Of a stretch of 31,562 nt of DNA, positions 7,111-14,889 are shown in pieces. The notes beneath the pieces are model-generated. The model was not told the DNA's origin. It made no database searches and saw nothing but the letters and a program-made list of their open reading frames with translations. The stretch spans positions 1 through 31,562 of the forward strand of contig CAKSQP010000007.1 of assembly GCA_934486965.1 (NCBI GenBank). Reading direction: 5' to 3'. Every line of letters starts with the position of its first letter. The first letter of the stretch is position 1. This DNA is from an uncultured Eubacteriales bacterium (GTDB lineage Bacteria; Bacillota; Clostridia; Oscillospirales; UBA644). Position numbers and translations under genes: made by a program.

Positions 7111-7141
7111 ATATTAAACCCTATAACCGTTATAGAGTCAA
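7111..7141 (-). promoter_or_regulatory. MerR-type promoter with 19-base spacer and dyad
   Basis: On the minus strand TTGACT (7136-7141) and TAATAT (7111-7116) are separated by 19 bases, too far for normal sigma-A promoters. The spacer region carries the dyad ACTCTATAAC / GTTATAGGGT (7118-7138), with nine of ten positions matching across one central base. This is the architecture of promoters that MerR-family activators twist into shape, and it drives the operon that encodes such a protein. Confidence 0.9.
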
Positions 7142-7191
7142 GGATTTCGGCAAGTTTTTTCAAAAAGTTCAAACTATATAAAAAAATTCCC

Positions 7192-7220
7192 TTGACAAAC
7201 GGATTTTTCGGATATAAAAT
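7192..7220 (+). promoter_or_regulatory. Sigma-A promoter of the copper chaperone gene
   Basis: TTGACA (7192-7197), 17-base spacer, TAAAAT (7215-7220). No ATACC-N6-GGTAT copper operator is visible around it, unlike the ATPase promoter. Confidence 0.82.
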
Positions 7221-7248
7221 AATGGCGGAAGAAGGAGGTAAAGAAAAA

Positions 7249-7497
7249 ATGATAAAAACAACACTTTCGGTTGAGGGAATGGCTTGCGGAATGTGCGAAT
7301 CGCATATAAACGACGCCGTCCGCAGAAATTTCAACGTAAAGTCGGTTAAATCTTCCCACAAAAAGAAACTTACGGAAATCGTTTCGGAGAATACTCTTGA
7401 CGAGGAAAAACTCCGTCAGACAATAACCGATACGGGATATACCGTGACCGGCATAAAAAGCGAAGAGTACGTTAAAAAAGGACTTTTCGGAAGATAA
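7249..7497 (+). CDS. CopZ-like heavy-metal-associated (HMA) domain protein
   Basis: 82-residue soluble protein with a ferredoxin-like HMA fold. The metal motif GMACGMC (MxCxxC) near residues 11-16 binds Cu(I) in CopZ and in the N-terminal domains of CopA. The start at 7249 is set by a strong AAGGAGGT (7232-7239); the open frame upstream of it lies before the promoter. It probably carries copper to the HMA-less ATPase encoded at 2393-4243, although the genes are 3 kb apart and separated by a minus-strand drug-resistance operon. The C-terminal tail (EEYVKKGLFGR) is not part of the fold. The stop codon lies directly before the inverted-repeat element. Confidence 0.88.
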   Translation: MIKTTLSVEGMACGMCESHINDAVRRNFNVKSVKSSHKKKLTEIVSENTLDEEKLRQTITDTGYTVTGIKSEEYVKKGLFGR

Positions 7498-7498
7498 G

Positions 7499-8024
7499 AA
7501 AGAGGGACTTAAGGGCTGAGGGCTGATAAGGGAGTATTGCTTCAAAACTTCGCCTTTCGGCACAATAATGCGTTAAAAACCCCGGATATGCGACAGCATT
7601 ATCCGGGGCTTTTGCCTTTTCTTGCACTCGAAAATCTTGTTTTGAAGTGCTGGGCAGAGCAGAATCGAACTCTTATCGGTTTTGACGGACGGATTTCCGT
7701 CCTGACTTTCGCAGAAACCTTGTAAATACGACAGTATTCACTGCGGTTCCTTTGTCGTTATGCCGAAAATCCGTACCGTAAAAACTGCGTGCACCCGCCG
7801 CAGAGAAATTTTCGAGGGATTTTTCCTTTTTGAGATGCAGTCGGGCTGTCGCCCGACAAGGCGTTCTGCCACGGCAGTTTCGTAGCAGAGTAAAATTTCT
7901 TGTATCGAAGTTCAAAATGCAGCAAGGCTGTCGCCTTGCGAGGCTTTGGACAAAGATACGGGGAATTTTACTGTGAGAAACCAATGCTTCCTTATCAGCC
8001 CTCAGCCCAAGCAGTCCCTCTTTT
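7499..8024. mobile_element. MITE-like non-coding element with about 40-base terminal inverted repeats
   Basis: The left end (7499-7539) and the reverse complement of the right end (7982-8024) share AAAGAGGGACT, GGGCTGAGGGCTGATAAGG and ATTG in the same order, with few differences. The interior of about 440 bases has no plausible gene. It contains a bidirectional terminator-like hairpin (7580-7608) and two related short hairpins with TGTC loops (7840-7857 and 7922-7939). Bases 7873-8008 reappear inverted at 31427-31562 with about seven differences and no gaps by eye. The element exactly fills the gap between two convergent stop codons (copper chaperone 7497, epimerase 8026). No transposase is present, so any movement would need one supplied in trans. 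No clear target-site duplication was found. Confidence 0.75.
7580..7614. terminator. Terminator-like hairpin inside the repeat element
   Basis: An 8-base-pair stem CCCCGGAT/ATCCGGGG (7580-7587/7601-7608), extended inside by four more pairs around a GACA loop. The plus strand continues CTTTTGCC and the minus strand has five T, so it can serve both the chaperone gene and the long polysaccharide operon that converges on it. Confidence 0.7.
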
Positions 8025-8025
8025 T

Positions 8026-9207
8026 TTATATATCTTTTCTCCACACGTTGCGGTTGACGATTCCGGTGTAACTCCGGATTATCTTCACGACTTTGGTCGA
8101 GACGTTTTCGTCGGCGTAGTCGGGGACGGGAATTCCGAAGTCCCCGTTTTCCTGCATTGAAACCGCAGTTTCGACAGCGCCTATAAGTCCGCCCTCTGAA
8201 ATTCCCGCAAGGACGAAAAGTCCTTTGTCGACGGCTTCGGGTCTTTCGGTCGAAGTCCTTATGCAGACCGCGGGGAACGGTTTTCCGACCGAGGTATAGA
8301 AACTTGCCTCTTCGGGAAGCGTTCCGCTGTCGGAAATAACGGCAAAGGCGTTCATCTGAAGATTGTTATAATCGTGGAAGCCGAGCGGCTCATGCATTAT
8401 AACGCGGCTGTCAAGTCTGAAGCCCGTCGCGTCAAGGCGTTTTTTCGAACGCGGGTGGCAGGAATAAAGAACGGGCATACCGTATTTTTCGGCAACGGCG
8501 TTTATACCGCTGAAAAGAGACAAAAAGTTCTTTTCGGTATCGATATTTTCTTCTCTGTGTGCCGACAGAAGAATATACTTTTTCTTTTCGAGTCCGAGCC
8601 TTTTTAACACGTCGGATCTCTCGATTTCCTCAAGGTTTTCCCTTAAGACCTCCGCCATCGGAGAGCCTGTGACAAAGGTCCTTTCGGGCGGAAGACCGCA
8701 ATCGGCAAGGTATCTGCGCGCGTGTTCGGAATACGCCATATTGACGTCGGAAATAATGTCGACTATCCTGCGGTTCGTTTCTTCGGGCAGACATTCGTCC
8801 TTACAGCGGTTGCCCGCCTCCATGTGAAAAACGGGGACATGAAGCCTTTTTGCCGAAATTGCCGCAAGACAGGAATTCGTATCTCCGAGAACGAGCATTG
8901 CGTCGGGAGACACCGCCGAAATAAGTTTATACGAACAGTTCACGATGTTTCCGACGGTCGCGCCGAGGTCGTCGCCGACGGCGTCCATATATACTTCGGG
9001 AGCGTCAAGGCGCAGGTCTTTGAAAAACACGCCGTTAAGATTATAGTCGTAATTCTGACCCGTATGCGCGAGCAGGCAGTCGAAATACCTGCGGCATTTT
9101 TTTATGACTGCGGAAAGTCTTATTATCTCGGGTCGGGTACCGACGACGATGAGCAGTTTAAGTCTGCCGTCGTTTTTGAATTTTATATCGGAATAATCAA
9201 GTTTCAT
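8026..9207 (-). CDS. capG: UDP-N-acetylglucosamine 2-epimerase family enzyme, CapG/FnlC-like
   Basis: Cytosolic 393-residue sugar-nucleotide epimerase with a GT-B fold. In this pathway CapG epimerises C-2 of UDP-N-acetyl-L-pneumosamine to UDP-N-acetyl-L-fucosamine. Motifs of the WecB family are present: GTRPE (23-27), GDT (108-110), HMEAGNR (128-134), the EE pair (142-143) and HREEN (217-221). A longer frame upstream exists, but the ATG at 9207 is preferred because GGAGG (9217-9221) precedes it at proper distance; it overlaps CapF by 11 bases. It is the last gene of the polysaccharide operon, and its stop touches the inverted-repeat element. The FucNAc role, rather than plain ManNAc formation, is inferred from the adjacent capE and capF. 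Confidence 0.88.
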   Translation of the reverse strand: MKLDYSDIKFKNDGRLKLLIVVGTRPEIIRLSAVIKKCRRYFDCLLAHTGQNYDYNLNGVFFKDLRLDAPEVYMDAVGDDLGATVGNIVNCSYKLISAVSPDAMLVLGDTNSCLAAISAKRLHVPVFHMEAGNRCKDECLPEETNRRIVDIISDVNMAYSEHARRYLADCGLPPERTFVTGSPMAEVLRENLEEIERSDVLKRLGLEKKKYILLSAHREENIDTEKNFLSLFSGINAVAEKYGMPVLYSCHPRSKKRLDATGFRLDSRVIMHEPLGFHDYNNLQMNAFAVISDSGTLPEEASFYTSVGKPFPAVCIRTSTERPEAVDKGLFVLAGISEGGLIGAVETAVSMQENGDFGIPVPDYADENVSTKVVKIIRSYTGIVNRNVWRKDI

Positions 9208-10360
9208 CTTGCTTTTCCTCCACTTTTTCAGAGTATGTATCGGGGCGCGACGGGTCAAAATTTTCGTTTGCCCACATAAAGGTGACGAGAGGTTCGGCGT
9301 CGCTCAGATTTTCGATATTGTGAGTATATCCCGGAAGCAGTCTCACGGCGGTCATTTCGTCCCCCGAAACAGGGTATTCAAACACCTTTCCGTCGCCGAG
9401 CCGACGCTGTCTTATAACGCCTTTTCCCGAAACGACGACAAATATCTCCCACTTGGAATTGTGCCAGTGTTCGCCCTTTGTTATCCCCGGATTTGAAACA
9501 TTGACCGAAAACTGTCCGCAGCCGTCGGTTTTTATTATTTCGGTGAAACTGCCGCGGCTGTCTTTGTTCATTTTAAGCGGAAACGCCGCTTTTTCGGGCG
9601 GAAGATAAGAAACGAAAGCCGAGAACAGTTTCTTTTCAAAAGAGCCGTCGGAAAACGGTTCAATGTTTCCGTGTTCCGCAAATTTTTGCAGAAGTTCGGC
9701 GATATGACCGAGGGTCGCCCTGTGGGTAACGGGGCAGAACATAAACCCGTTTTCAGCCTTATGCCCTTTTCCTTCAAGCAGGTCGAGCATTTCGCAGATA
9801 AGGTCGTCGATATATAAAAGTTCAAGTTCGGTTTTGGGGTCGTTTATCTTTATTTCAAGCCCGTTTGCGATATTATGGCAGAAGGTCGCGATAACCGAAT
9901 TATAGTTCGGGCGGCACCATTTGCCGAAGACATTAGGGAATCTGTAAACGAAAACGGGAGCGCCCGTCTTTTTTGAATACTCAAAAAAGAGGTCTTCGCC
10001 CGCCTTTTTGCTTTTTCCGTAGTCGCTGTCTCCCGCCGCGTGGACCGACGAAGAAAGCATTACGGGACAGAAATTCGAATATTTTCCGAGCGTCTTTAAC
10101 AGTTTTTCGGCAAACCCGAAATTCCCCGCAAGGAATTCCTCCGCTTTTTCGGGGCGGTTCACTCCCGCAAGGTTGAAAACGAAATCCGCATCTTTACAGT
10201 ATTTTTCAAACTCGTCGCAGGGGGTGACGACGTCGCAGTAAAAGACCTCTTCGATATGAAGCCCCGAACGGGTACGGTCTTTTCCGTTTTTTATGTTTTC
10301 GAGGGCGGCGGTCAGGTTTTTTCCGACAAACCCCGACGAGCCGGTCACAAGTATTTTCAT
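9197..10360 (-). CDS. capF: Bifunctional UDP-sugar epimerase/reductase CapF/FnlB
   Basis: 387 residues, close to S. aureus CapF (369). The N-terminal short-chain dehydrogenase domain has GSSGFVG (7-13) and the YxxxK pair Tyr114/Lys118. The C-terminal cupin domain carries His298, His300, Glu305 and His347, each exactly 8 positions after the zinc ligands His290/His292/Glu297/His339 of S. aureus CapF. The cupin performs C-3 epimerisation and the reductase domain the C-4 reduction, giving UDP-N-acetyl-L-talosamine or -pneumosamine for CapG. Its start forms an ATGA overlap with the capE stop, which implies translational coupling. Confidence 0.93.
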   Translation of the reverse strand: MKILVTGSSGFVGKNLTAALENIKNGKDRTRSGLHIEEVFYCDVVTPCDEFEKYCKDADFVFNLAGVNRPEKAEEFLAGNFGFAEKLLKTLGKYSNFCPVMLSSSVHAAGDSDYGKSKKAGEDLFFEYSKKTGAPVFVYRFPNVFGKWCRPNYNSVIATFCHNIANGLEIKINDPKTELELLYIDDLICEMLDLLEGKGHKAENGFMFCPVTHRATLGHIAELLQKFAEHGNIEPFSDGSFEKKLFSAFVSYLPPEKAAFPLKMNKDSRGSFTEIIKTDGCGQFSVNVSNPGITKGEHWHNSKWEIFVVVSGKGVIRQRRLGDGKVFEYPVSGDEMTAVRLLPGYTHNIENLSDAEPLVTFMWANENFDPSRPDTYSEKVEEKQDET

Positions 10361-11409
10361 ATTTTTCTACCGAGTTCTTCTTTTATATAATCGAGAGCCG
10401 CTATTTTTTCGACGGTTTCCTCAACCGAAAGAAGTCGGGTATTGTTCGAATTGAATTCGGTCAGAGTGTTGCGCTTTGTATTGCCGTCGCTGAAATATTT
10501 ATCGTAGTTAAGACCTCTCCTGTCGCACGGCACGCGGTAGAAATCCCCGAGGTCGACGGCGGCGGCGCACTCTTCGTTCGTAAGAAGAGTTTCATACATT
10601 TTCTCGCCGTGGCGTATTCCTATAACGCGGATATTCTCTTCGTCTCCGCCGAAGATACGGCAGACGGCTTTCGCCTGCGTCTCTATCGTGCAGGCTGGGG
10701 CTTTCTGCACCAGAATATCGCCCGATTCACCCTTTTCGAAAGCAAAGAGCACCAGATCGACCGCCTCTTCGAGCGACATTATAAATCTTGTCATTTTCGG
10801 GTCTGTAACGGTTATCTTTTCGCCCTTTTTTATCTGGTCTATCCAAAGCGGGATAACCGAGCCGCGGGAACACATGACGTTCCCGTAACGGGTACAGCAT
10901 ATCTTCGTTTTTTCGGGGGAAACGGTCCTCGATTTTGCGACGACGACTTTTTCCATCATCGCTTTCGACGTTCCCATCGCGTTTACGGGGTACGCCGCCT
11001 TATCCGTCGACAGACAGACGACGGTTTTTACTCCCTCGTCGATAGCGGCGGTAAGCACGTTTTCCGTTCCGAGGATATTCGTCTTGACCGCTTCCAGCGG
11101 AAAAAATTCGCAGGACGGGACCTGCTTTAAGGCGGCGGCATGGAAAATATAATCCACGCCGTGCATCGCGTTCCTTACCGACGAAATATCCCTGACGTCG
11201 CCGATGTAAAACTTTATCTTGTCCGACAGTCCCGAAAACCGTGTCTGGAAATCGTGGCGCATATCGTCCTGTTTTTTTTCATCGCGCGAAAATATCCTTA
11301 TTTCTCCGATGTCGGTCGGCAAAAAGCGATTTAAGACCGCATTCCCGAAGGAGCCTGTCCCTCCGGTTATCAGTAAGGTCTTGCCTGTAAATAAACTCAT
11401 TTCCGTCAT
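10357..11409 (-). CDS. capE: UDP-N-acetylglucosamine 4,6-dehydratase/5-epimerase CapE/FnlA
   Basis: 350-residue soluble extended short-chain dehydrogenase, first step of UDP-N-acetyl-L-fucosamine synthesis. NAD(P) binding motif TGGTGSFG (15-22), STDKA (134-138) and Met145-x3-Lys149, where Met replaces the usual catalytic Tyr, a known trait of CapE-type enzymes. The 4-base ATGA overlap with the preceding glycosyltransferase supports the start at 11409 over the Met three codons later. It is directly followed by capF and capG, so the complete three-enzyme route from UDP-GlcNAc is encoded in order. Confidence 0.93.
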   Translation of the reverse strand: MTEMSLFTGKTLLITGGTGSFGNAVLNRFLPTDIGEIRIFSRDEKKQDDMRHDFQTRFSGLSDKIKFYIGDVRDISSVRNAMHGVDYIFHAAALKQVPSCEFFPLEAVKTNILGTENVLTAAIDEGVKTVVCLSTDKAAYPVNAMGTSKAMMEKVVVAKSRTVSPEKTKICCTRYGNVMCSRGSVIPLWIDQIKKGEKITVTDPKMTRFIMSLEEAVDLVLFAFEKGESGDILVQKAPACTIETQAKAVCRIFGGDEENIRVIGIRHGEKMYETLLTNEECAAAVDLGDFYRVPCDRRGLNYDKYFSDGNTKRNTLTEFNSNNTRLLSVEETVEKIAALDYIKEELGRKI

Positions 11410-12548
11410 TCCTTTATATTATACCAGTTGTTTTTTAATATTTCAGCCTTGCTGCAAGGTCCGTCGGGATACAAATCGGGGCTTTTTTCTCCCGCAAGTA
11501 CCGTTTCGGAAAGTTTGATAAGTCTTTCCGCGGCGACTTCCGCATTCCATGTTTCGGTAATGGTCTTATATGCTTCTTCCCCGAATCTCTCGGCAAGCGC
11601 CTGTGACAGCAGGAGTTTCTTTATCTTCTCATAAAGAGAATTCACATCTCCCGATTTATCGACAAACCCGTTTTCACCGTCTTTGACAAGAAACGGCGTT
11701 GAGCCTGCGGCATGGGACGCGACAACGGCGCACCCGCTGTTCATCGCCTCGTTAAGCACCGCTCCCCAGCCCTCCTGAAAATCGGAAGTGGTGATAAACA
11801 CCGACGCTTTTTCCATTTCGGTCCGAACTTCGTCAGGATGCATACTGCCGAGAAAAACAACGTTTTGTTCAAGACCTTTTTCTTTTACGGCGTTACGGAG
11901 TTCGTCTTCCTTTTCGCCCGAACCGATAAACTTGAGGACAAAAGAGATCCCGTCGTTTTTTAGTTTTTCGGCGGCGGCAACGGCGTCTTCGGGGTGTTTC
12001 CACGAAAGAAATCTTCCGCACCAGAGTATTTCCGTCTTATCTTTTTCGGAGATAAGATTTTTTATATCGTATTTTTTTGTTTCGGGGAAATATCCCCATT
12101 TATAGGCGCGGTTTCTGCAAAGCCCCAATGCTGCCGCGTCCGCGGAAGTATAAGCGCTTGAACAGAGAAGATATATCCGCGCGCGTTCCGGGAAAAGTAT
12201 ATGCTGTTTTACATATCTCGGAAGAAGAGAGATTTTTGACGGGGTCTGTTTGAAAAAGCGCTCGGTACAGCGATACAGCAGTTTTTTCCCGTTTTTCGCA
12301 GCGTCAAGCATTTCCCCGGAAAAAGAATATCCGATTACAACGTCGGCTTCCGAAATTTCTTTTTCCGAATCCTCAGCCTTTTTTACATATTCCGCGATTT
12401 CTTCCTTATAGCCGAGTTTTTTTCGCATTTCGGACATTTCGCCTGTTGAGACGAAGGTATAATTCCCGTCGGTCAGCCGAAAAAAAGCCTCCGAAAACGC
12501 CTTCTGATGATGATTGAAATAGTTGGATATAAATACCGTTTTCATCAT
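11406..12548 (-). CDS. GT4-family glycosyltransferase
   Basis: 380-residue cytosolic GT-B glycosyltransferase. The C-terminal half has the nucleotide-sugar pocket of family GT4: ILWCGRFLSWKHPEDAV near residue 175, then FQEGWGAVLNEAMNSGCAVV with the EX7E-type acidic pair, then GENGFV. Donor and acceptor sugars cannot be read from the sequence. As it stands directly before capEFG with coupled translation, FucNAc is a reasonable guess for its donor. It starts 2 bases after the stop of the preceding glycosyltransferase. Confidence 0.9.
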   Translation of the reverse strand: MMKTVFISNYFNHHQKAFSEAFFRLTDGNYTFVSTGEMSEMRKKLGYKEEIAEYVKKAEDSEKEISEADVVIGYSFSGEMLDAAKNGKKLLYRCTERFFKQTPSKISLLPRYVKQHILFPERARIYLLCSSAYTSADAAALGLCRNRAYKWGYFPETKKYDIKNLISEKDKTEILWCGRFLSWKHPEDAVAAAEKLKNDGISFVLKFIGSGEKEDELRNAVKEKGLEQNVVFLGSMHPDEVRTEMEKASVFITTSDFQEGWGAVLNEAMNSGCAVVASHAAGSTPFLVKDGENGFVDKSGDVNSLYEKIKKLLLSQALAERFGEEAYKTITETWNAEVAAERLIKLSETVLAGEKSPDLYPDGPCSKAEILKNNWYNIKE

Positions 12549-12550
12549 AT

Positions 12551-13732
12551 TTATTCTCCGACAAGTTCTTTGTAAAGAGAAATATATTCCTCAAACTTTT
12601 TTACGTCGGAATATTCCGACGCTTTTTTTATGCAATTTTCGGCGGTAAACGGTTTTTCGGCGGATATTCTCCCGATTTCGTGCAGTAGAGAGTCAAAATC
12701 CCCCGTTTCAACACTTGCGCCGCAGTCGGGGTCTATCATTTCTCCGCTGCCTCCCGTAAGATAAGTGAGGACGGGAGTTCCGCACGCCAAAGCCTCGATA
12801 TTGACGGTCGGGAAGTTATCATCGTACGTCGGGTTGACAAAAAGATCCGCCGCCGAATATATCTTTACAAGTTCGTTCTGATTTTGTGTCCGCGGCAGAC
12901 GGATAACCGACGGCGAAAGACTTTCGGAGTTTGTCCCGACAGCAACGACCTTAAAGCCGTCCGGAAGTTTTTCGGCAAGTCTTGAAACGTCGTCTTTGCC
13001 TTTCCTGTCGTCCCATATATCGGCGACGCATAAAATCATAAAATCGGTTTTATCTATTCCGTGTTTTTCTCTGAAATCGCTTTCGGTCGGACGGAAGAGC
13101 GACAGGTCTATCCCGTTGTTTATTACTCTGACGTCTCCTCCCGCAAAAGATCTTTTCGCGAGGTCCGCCAGCCACTCGGACGGAGTAACGACCGTAATAT
13201 CGGCGTCTTCAAAGATTTTCTTTTTCCTGCCGTAAAGCGTTTTACTGCGGTCGGAAAACCAACTGTAATTCCTGAAAACGGAGCAGTTCTCGCAACCCGT
13301 TTCCCACTTTTTACAGTTTTCGGAGATAAAGTGCATACAGTAGCCCGTAAACGCCCAGCAGTCGTGAAACGTCCAGACGGTTTTTATATTTTTACTTTTC
13401 AGATAATCAAAAAGCGTTCCGATATTGCAGATATGCCCGTGCAGGTTATGAAGATGAACGATATCGGGCTTTAATTCTTCGAGTTTTGCAATTATTTTTT
13501 TTGTGGCAGTTGCGGAATTGAACCCGTAATTCCCGAAAATTCTGCTTTTCAGAGCCTGAATTTTTATATACGGCTTATCCGCAACGGAAGTCGAGAATTC
13601 ATAGCCGTCGCCCCTTACGGAATATAAAATATAATTTTCGATATTGTGTTCGTTAAGAAGTCTGCTTATCGCTTCGCATATTTTTCCCGTACTGCCGACC
13701 CCGCAGGTATCGTTTATCTGAACGATTTTCAT
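12551..13732 (-). CDS. GT4-family glycosyltransferase with Cys-rich insert
   Basis: 393-residue GT-B enzyme. The N-terminus (MKIVQINDTCGVGSTGKI), the HLHNLHG block and the Cys-rich stretch around residues 125-155 (HDCWAFTGYC through WETGCENC) are signatures of a GT4 subgroup common in exopolysaccharide clusters. The C-terminal site is NFPTVNIEALACGTPV. It adds one sugar to the lipid-linked repeat unit; which one is unknown. It begins 2 bases after the polymerase gene, within the same operon. Confidence 0.91.
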   Translation of the reverse strand: MKIVQINDTCGVGSTGKICEAISRLLNEHNIENYILYSVRGDGYEFSTSVADKPYIKIQALKSRIFGNYGFNSATATKKIIAKLEELKPDIVHLHNLHGHICNIGTLFDYLKSKNIKTVWTFHDCWAFTGYCMHFISENCKKWETGCENCSVFRNYSWFSDRSKTLYGRKKKIFEDADITVVTPSEWLADLAKRSFAGGDVRVINNGIDLSLFRPTESDFREKHGIDKTDFMILCVADIWDDRKGKDDVSRLAEKLPDGFKVVAVGTNSESLSPSVIRLPRTQNQNELVKIYSAADLFVNPTYDDNFPTVNIEALACGTPVLTYLTGGSGEMIDPDCGASVETGDFDSLLHEIGRISAEKPFTAENCIKKASEYSDVKKFEEYISLYKELVGE

Positions 13733-13734
13733 TT

Positions 13735-14808
13735 TCAGGTCGCCTCCCAGAAGAAATGATACGGGAACGAATGAAGGCCCTCGCCCGTCGCCATTCCCCT
13801 GTAACCGAAATAGAAGAAATACACGGTAAAGAACACCAGCATAACGATTTTTGATATTTCGGTTATCTTTTTCTGGCTCTCATCGTGGTATTTAACGATC
13901 TTCGGAATACAGAGAGGCATGAATACTACAAAGTAATATGCCATTCGCATGACCATCATGTGTATGGGAGCAAACGTCATGATCGCAAGGGTAATAAGAA
14001 GAATATTCCGAAACATCTTGCCCGTTTCGTCAAGTCTGTTTTCGTCGGGAATAACTATCGAATACACAACAAATAATGAAAAAAGGACGATAGACATAAA
14101 TGCGCCGGTCTGCGTAATACTGTATCCCGAATATATTCCGAAAGCACTTAAAAGGAAAGAAAATATCTCACGGTTGAAAACAAGGAGAATAAGGTACGCG
14201 GGAATAATGTAATAAAGAGATTTTTTGCGCAAGCGGAAACGGCAGGCGGGATAAAGAAGCAAAAGAACAAACGCCGAAGCGTGGAAAAGCCACGCAATGC
14301 CGACCGCCAGCAAAAACTTTATCGGTTTCTTCTCTCTTGCAAATTCAAAAGCAAGACACCCTATTCCTATCGCTATAGACTGGCGTATGCCGGAAAAGAA
14401 CATAACGAAAATATCCGTATTTATAAAAAGCAATATTGTCAGAGGAGCGTCTTCGATATGCTTTCTGTATACATACAATATCGGGAGAAGCATAATAGCC
14501 GAAGCGATAACAAGAAACCACTGGAAACTGTCGGTAAAGACCGACACGACTTTATTTAACAGGAAATATCCGGGTTCGATATCTGTCCGGAATACATAAC
14601 TCCATTCGGCGCTTTCCGAAGACTCAAACCAGTAGTAATAAGTTCCGTAATCGTTGCCGACGGTGCTGCCCCTTAAAGCAAGAAGCAAAAAATACAGGAC
14701 GAAAAAGACCGTCAGTGTACGGCGGTCCGCCTGTTTGTATGAGGGGGAATGCGTAAAACCGAAATACGCAAGTCCCGGCAGAAGCAAAAGAAGATAATAG
14801 GGCAGCAT
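13735..14808 (-). CDS. EpsG-family polysaccharide polymerase
   Basis: 357-residue integral membrane protein with about nine or ten hydrophobic helices. The block LRGSTVGNDYGTYYYWF after the second or third helix, FEPGY-like TDIEPGYFLLNK, and FFSGIRQSIAIGIG are hallmarks of EpsG/Wzy-type polymerases, which join lipid-linked repeat units outside the membrane. It is preceded by AAGGAA and, further up, by a strong hairpin in the gap to the LCP gene. It is the only polymerase candidate in the operon. Confidence 0.88.
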   Translation of the reverse strand: MLPYYLLLLLPGLAYFGFTHSPSYKQADRRTLTVFFVLYFLLLALRGSTVGNDYGTYYYWFESSESAEWSYVFRTDIEPGYFLLNKVVSVFTDSFQWFLVIASAIMLLPILYVYRKHIEDAPLTILLFINTDIFVMFFSGIRQSIAIGIGCLAFEFAREKKPIKFLLAVGIAWLFHASAFVLLLLYPACRFRLRKKSLYYIIPAYLILLVFNREIFSFLLSAFGIYSGYSITQTGAFMSIVLFSLFVVYSIVIPDENRLDETGKMFRNILLITLAIMTFAPIHMMVMRMAYYFVVFMPLCIPKIVKYHDESQKKITEISKIVMLVFFTVYFFYFGYRGMATGEGLHSFPYHFFWEAT

Positions 14809-14843
14809 AATGTTTCCTTAAAATACCGAGTATAACAGAGCGC

Positions 14844-14873
14844 GAAGGAACTCTGCCGAGGCAAAGTTCCTTC
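14844..14873 (-). other. Strong hairpin in the transcript between LCP and polymerase genes
   Basis: GAAGGAACT (14844-14852) pairs with 14865-14873 and, after one mismatch, TGCC pairs with GGCA. No T run follows on the minus strand, so it is not a typical terminator. It may mark RNA processing or adjust the ratio of upstream to downstream genes. Confidence 0.6.
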
Positions 14874-14889
14874 CGCCGAAAGACAAATT

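Noticed and set aside
7650..7725. tRNA-like sequence on the minus strand (GTTCGATTC with a CCA-like end nearby)
   Set aside because: The T-arm has only about three of five pairs, and no acceptor, D or anticodon stem of normal size can be formed. The similarity also recurs in decayed form at 1850-1900 as part of the repeat family.
7673..8044. Open frame of 123 codons on the minus strand across the repeat element
   Set aside because: No ribosome binding site, no recognisable motif, and it crosses the inverted repeat and the end of the epimerase gene; it is a by-product of the hairpin-rich repeat.
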